Assembly (NCBI GenBank): GCA_027031685.1
Contig: JALVPS010000441.1
Location: 1-9,369 of the forward strand
Direction: 5' to 3'
DNA length: 9,369 bases
Origin: Gammaproteobacteria bacterium
GTDB lineage: Bacteria > Pseudomonadota > Gammaproteobacteria > UWMA-0217
In this document: positions 6,640-9,369 of the stretch, piece after piece
Layout: the number at the start of each line of letters is the position of its first letter
How positions within the stretch are numbered: the stretch's first letter is position 1
The notes under the pieces: generated by a model
Databases searched by the model: none
What the model was told of the DNA's origin: nothing
The model's input: the letters and a program-made list of their open reading frames with translations, nothing else
Made by a program: the position numbers and the translations under genes

Positions 6640-8790
6640 TCAGGCGGCAAGGGTGCGCGGGTCGGGCGTGCCGGTGCCCTGCAGGTGCTGGCGCACCAGG
6701 CCCGGCACGTCGATGATGAGCGATACCGTGCCGTCACCCAGGATGGTGGCCCCGGAGAAGCCCTGCAGCTTGCGGAAGTTCTTCTCCAGGCTCTTGATGA
6801 CCACCTGCTGCTGGCCGAGGAGTTCGTCCACAAACAGCCCCACGCGGCGCCGCTCGGACTGCACCACCACCAGCAGGCCGTCCGCCAGGCGCTTGGCGTT
6901 GGGCTCGATGTCGAACATCTCCGGCAGGTTGATGATGGGGATGTATTCCTCCCGCAGCTTGTACAGGTCGAGGGTGCCCTTGTAGCGGTTGATGTTGTCC
7001 GGGTTGACCTGCAGCGACTCGTCGATGGACAGCAGCGGGATGACGTACACCTCGCTGCCCACCTTGACGAGCTGGCCGTCGATGATGGCCAGGGTGAGCG
7101 GCAGGCGGATGGTGAGCGTGCTGCCCTTGCCCCGCTCGGAGGTGACGTACACCTGCCCACCCAAGTCGTTGATGTTGCGGCGCACCACGTCCATGCCCAC
7201 GCCCCGGCCCGACACGTCCGACACCTTGTCGGCGGTGGAGAAGCCGGGTTGGAAGATGAGGTTGTTGATCTCCTCCTCGGTGAGCTTGTCGTCCGGGCCG
7301 ATGAGGCCCTTCTCCAGCGCCTTGGCCTTGATCTTTTCGGTGTTCAGGCCGGCCCCGTCGTCCACCACCTCGATGACGATGTTGCCGCCTTCGTGATAGG
7401 CCTTGAGCTCCAGCACGCCGGTCTCCGGCTTGCCCGCCTTGCGCCGCGCCTCGGGCGTCTCCAAGCCGTGGTCCAGCGAGTTGCGCACCAGGTGCACCAG
7501 CGGGTCGGTGATCTTCTCCAGCACCGTCTTGTCCAGCTCGGTGTTCTCGCCGGTGATGCGCAGCTCCACCTTTTTGCCCAGCTTGTGGCTCAGGTCGCGG
7601 ATCATGCGCGGGAAGCGGTTGAAGGCCGAGCTGATGGGCAGCATACGGATCTGCATGGCCGTCTCCTGCAGCTCGCGCGAATTGCGCGACAGCTGGCTCA
7701 GGCCGTCGCGCAGCTGCTCGATCCGCGACATGTCGAAGTCCTCCGCGAACTGGCCCAGCATGGACTGGGTGATGACCAGTTCGCCCACCAGGTTGATGAG
7801 CATGTCGATCTTCTCGATGGCCACGCGGATGGAGCTGGACTCACCGCCCTTGCCCTTGCCCTTGGCCGGCTTCTTGGCGGCCGCCGGGGCCTTGGGCTTG
7901 TCGGCCGGCCTGGCCACTGCGGCCGCCCTGGCCTGACCGTCGCCCGCTTCCGCCGCGCCCTGTCCCGTGCCGGCGTCGGCCTCGCTCGGGGGAGCGGCCG
8001 CCTGCCGGGGCTCGGCCGGCGCCTCCGGCTGGGCGGTGCCCGGCGCGGTGTGCGCCACCGGCGCCCCCTCGGCCTCGCTGAGCGGGGTGATGACCAGCTC
8101 GCAGTCGCCCTCCACCCAGGCGAACAGCTCGTGGATCTCCTCTTCCTCCACGTCGCCCTCCAGCTCAATGTCCCAGCCCAGGTAGGAGCGGGTGGGGTCG
8201 AGCTTGTCCAGGGGTGGCACGCGGGACAGGTCGCAGCGCACCTTCATGTCGCCCAGCCGGCCCAGCTCGCGCAACAGGCGGTAGGGGTCATTGCCGCTCT
8301 GCAGCAGGTCCTCGTTGGGCACGAAGCGGATGCGGAAACCGTGCCGCTCCAAGGCCGGCTCGGCCGCCGGCGCGGGCGCGTCCGGCGCCTCGCCGCCGTC
8401 GCCCTGGGCGAGCATGGCCTGCAGGCGCTGCTGCAGGTCGTCCACGCGTGCCTGGTCGATGGGTTCCTCGGCGCGGGTGGCGTCGATCATCTCGCGCAGG
8501 CAGTCCACCGACTCCAGCAGCAGGTCCACCGCCGCCACCGTCACGCGCCGCTCGCCGGAGCGCATCTGGTCCAGCAGCGTCTCCATGACGTGGGTGAAGG
8601 AGGCGATGTGGTTGAAGTCGAAGGTGGCGCTACCGCCCTTGATGGAGTGCGCCGCGCGGAAGATGGTGTTCACCGCCTCCACGTCGGCATCGCCCACATC
8701 CAGGTTCAAAAGGCCTTGCTCCATCACCTCCAGGCCCTCGTAGCACTCCTCGAAGAAGACTTCGTAGAATTCCGACAAATCCATCGACAT
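6640..8790 (-). CDS. cheA: Chemotaxis histidine kinase CheA
   Basis: A 716-residue kinase that autophosphorylates in receptor arrays and passes phosphate to CheY and CheB. Domains in order: an HPt (P1) with phospho-histidine H48 in AAHSIKGG (about 1-130); a P2-like domain (about 149-237); an Ala/Pro-rich linker turning Lys/Gly-rich (238-317); a P3 dimerisation helix pair (about 318-385); a P4 ATPase with N box HLVRNSLDHG (N437), G1 box DDGAGL (477-482) and G2 box GRGVGMDVV (528-536); and a CheW-like P5 (about 566-703). All catalytic boxes are intact. The ATG at 8790 has a purine-rich site (GGAAGGAAAG) a few bases upstream. It lies 39 bp after cheY1 and 31 bp before cheW. The order and length fit a standard single-HPt CheA, not a multi-HPt ChpA-type kinase. 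Confidence 0.98.
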   Translation of the reverse strand: MSMDLSEFYEVFFEECYEGLEVMEQGLLNLDVGDADVEAVNTIFRAAHSIKGGSATFDFNHIASFTHVMETLLDQMRSGERRVTVAAVDLLLESVDCLREMIDATRAEEPIDQARVDDLQQRLQAMLAQGDGGEAPDAPAPAAEPALERHGFRIRFVPNEDLLQSGNDPYRLLRELGRLGDMKVRCDLSRVPPLDKLDPTRSYLGWDIELEGDVEEEEIHELFAWVEGDCELVITPLSEAEGAPVAHTAPGTAQPEAPAEPRQAAAPPSEADAGTGQGAAEAGDGQARAAAVARPADKPKAPAAAKKPAKGKGKGGESSSIRVAIEKIDMLINLVGELVITQSMLGQFAEDFDMSRIEQLRDGLSQLSRNSRELQETAMQIRMLPISSAFNRFPRMIRDLSHKLGKKVELRITGENTELDKTVLEKITDPLVHLVRNSLDHGLETPEARRKAGKPETGVLELKAYHEGGNIVIEVVDDGAGLNTEKIKAKALEKGLIGPDDKLTEEEINNLIFQPGFSTADKVSDVSGRGVGMDVVRRNINDLGGQVYVTSERGKGSTLTIRLPLTLAIIDGQLVKVGSEVYVIPLLSIDESLQVNPDNINRYKGTLDLYKLREEYIPIINLPEMFDIEPNAKRLADGLLVVVQSERRRVGLFVDELLGQQQVVIKSLEKNFRKLQGFSGATILGDGTVSLIIDVPGLVRQHLQGTGTPDPRTLAA

Positions 8791-8829
8791 GGTCTTTCCT
8801 TCCCTGCCCTGATAACTGGATGCCGTGCC

Positions 8830-9189
8830 TCAGAGCACCTTGCGGATGGTCTGGATGAGCACGTCCGGGTCGAACGGCTTGACGATCCAGCCGGTGGCGC
8901 CCGCCTCGCGCCCCTCGCGCTTCTTCTCCAGGCTGCCCTCGGTGGTGAGCGTGAGGATGGGGCGGAAGCGGTAGTCGGGCAGCGAGCGCAGGCGACGGAT
9001 GAGTGTGATGCCATCCATCTCCGGCATATTGATATCGGTGATCACCAGATCGAAGTTCTCCTTCTGCGCCTTGTCCAACGCCTCGATACCATCGGCGGCC
9101 TCCTCGGTTTCATATCCGGCGCGCTCCAGGGTGAAGGTCACCATCTTGCGCATGGACTCGGAGTCGTCTACTGCCAGGATTCTTGTCAT
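8830..9189 (-). CDS. cheY: CheY-type single-domain response regulator (first of two)
   Basis: A 119-residue stand-alone receiver domain, the usual CheY length. The acidic pair D8/D9, the phospho-acceptor D52 (in TDINMPEMDG), T82 and K104 (in VKPF) are all present, so it should be phosphorylated by CheA. There is no output domain, so it presumably acts by binding the flagellar switch or another partner. The position equivalent to E. coli CheY Y106 is W101, a bulkier aromatic. It is the first gene after the sigma-54 promoter and 39 bp upstream of cheA. The ATG at 9189 gives the expected short N-terminus before the first beta strand, although no strong ribosome site is seen. Whether this CheY or the second one drives the motor cannot be told from sequence. 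Confidence 0.95.
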   Translation of the reverse strand: MTRILAVDDSESMRKMVTFTLERAGYETEEAADGIEALDKAQKENFDLVITDINMPEMDGITLIRRLRSLPDYRFRPILTLTTEGSLEKKREGREAGATGWIVKPFDPDVLIQTIRKVL

Positions 9190-9218
9190 TGCTTGGGTCC
9201 GTCAGTTTTCTGTCGTCA

Positions 9219-9237
9219 CCGCCCCGGCGCGGGACGG
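9219..9237 (-). other. GC-rich hairpin in the operon leader
   Basis: On the minus strand CCGTCCC pairs with GGGGCGG (7 bp including one G-U pair) around a 5-nt loop. It begins only a few bases after the start of transcription predicted from the sigma-54 promoter. It could stabilise the 5' end of the messenger or be chance in GC-rich DNA. No known riboswitch pattern is visible, and cheY1 has no clear Shine-Dalgarno sequence after it. Confidence 0.4.
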
Positions 9238-9248
9238 CGCAGACAGTC

Positions 9249-9265
9249 ATGCAAGGATGGTGCCA
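9249..9265 (-). promoter_or_regulatory. Sigma-54 (RpoN) -24/-12 promoter of the che operon
   Basis: Read on the minus strand, this stretch is TGGCAC, then CATCC, then TTGCAT. It matches the established sigma-54 consensus (TGGCAC-N5-TTGCW), with exactly 10 bp between the invariant GG and GC. Counting 11-12 bases past the GC puts the start of transcription near 9239-9240, about 50 nt before the cheY1 start codon at 9189. It is the only strong promoter match I found in the window, and it lies directly upstream of the first gene. Such promoters need an enhancer-binding ATPase, in flagellated proteobacteria often a FleQ/FlrC-type regulator. Its site would usually lie further upstream, beyond or inside the palindrome. 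Confidence 0.85.
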
Positions 9266-9293
9266 GCCCGGCGGTGCCATCCGGCGGGCCACG

Positions 9294-9369
9294 GACCCCG
9301 CCCATGCCACCCCGCCCGACCCGCGGCAAGGCCTTGCCGCGGGTCGGGCGGGGTGGCATGGGCGGGGTC
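9294..9369. repeat. Perfect 76-bp palindrome at the window edge
   Basis: The left arm 9294-9331 is the exact reverse complement of the right arm 9332-9369, with no spacer. The centre is AAGG/CCTT, and the symmetry ends on the last base of the window. The arms are very GC-rich, with G/C runs separated by short mixed motifs. A shorter core could be a real bidirectional terminator of the gene upstream of the che operon. A loopless perfect palindrome of this size that stops exactly at the sequence end is also what a fold-back read chimera or a graph-assembly break would give. I am certain of the palindrome and unsure of its origin. Confidence 0.95.

Noticed and set aside
9262..9284. A second TGGCAC on the minus strand just upstream of the sigma-54 promoter
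   Set aside because: It is followed by no TTGC at the needed spacing, so it is not a second -24/-12 promoter.
9110..9310. Minus-strand 66-codon frame over the promoter and the start of cheY1
   Set aside because: It is out of frame with cheY1, spans the sigma-54 promoter, and has no ribosome site or recognisable product.

Overview
The window is one coherent chemotaxis operon, entirely on the minus strand, from a GC-rich bacterium (roughly two thirds G+C by eye). The set of parts (CheA, CheW, a Tsr-like receptor, CheR, CheB, CheY, a CheZ-type phosphatase motif and a sigma-54 promoter) suggests a flagellated proteobacterium, most likely a gammaproteobacterium with RpoN-controlled flagella. Nothing here fixes the genus. 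I see no RNA gene, CRISPR array, insertion sequence or phage gene. Every long plus-strand reading frame is an antisense shadow of a minus-strand gene.

Layout in transcription order (right to left): a near-perfect sigma-54 promoter (about 9249-9265) and a leader of about 50 nt; cheY1 (9189-8830); cheA (8790-6640); cheW (6608-6084); a chemoreceptor with PAS, HAMP-like, signalling and C-terminal zinc-binding CZB domains (6058-3929); a small STAS-domain protein (3878-3591); a 162-residue helical protein with the CheZ-type D-x3-Q motif (3594-3106); cheR (3088-2261); cheB (2210-1077); a second cheY (1024-659); and a 159-residue CheX/CheC-like protein (617-138). A strong hairpin at 87-114 follows the last stop. 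Spacers are 17-52 bp, and STAS and the CheZ-like gene overlap by 4 bp (ATGA), so a single transcript is the simplest reading.

How they work together: the receptor appears to sense from the cytoplasm, since it has two adjacent membrane helices with almost no periplasmic loop. It signals through CheW to CheA, which phosphorylates the two CheY proteins and CheB. CheR and CheB set adaptation by methylating and demethylating the receptor; cheD is absent. Signal termination may be unusual: the operon carries two unrelated candidate CheY-P phosphatases, one CheZ-like and one CheX-like, alongside two CheY proteins. It also has a STAS protein lacking the usual phosphorylatable serine, translationally coupled to the CheZ-like gene.

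The right edge of the window (9294-9369) is a perfect, loopless 76-bp palindrome ending on the last base. This looks more like a contig edge or fold-back artefact, or a terminator collapsed by assembly, than an ordinary feature.
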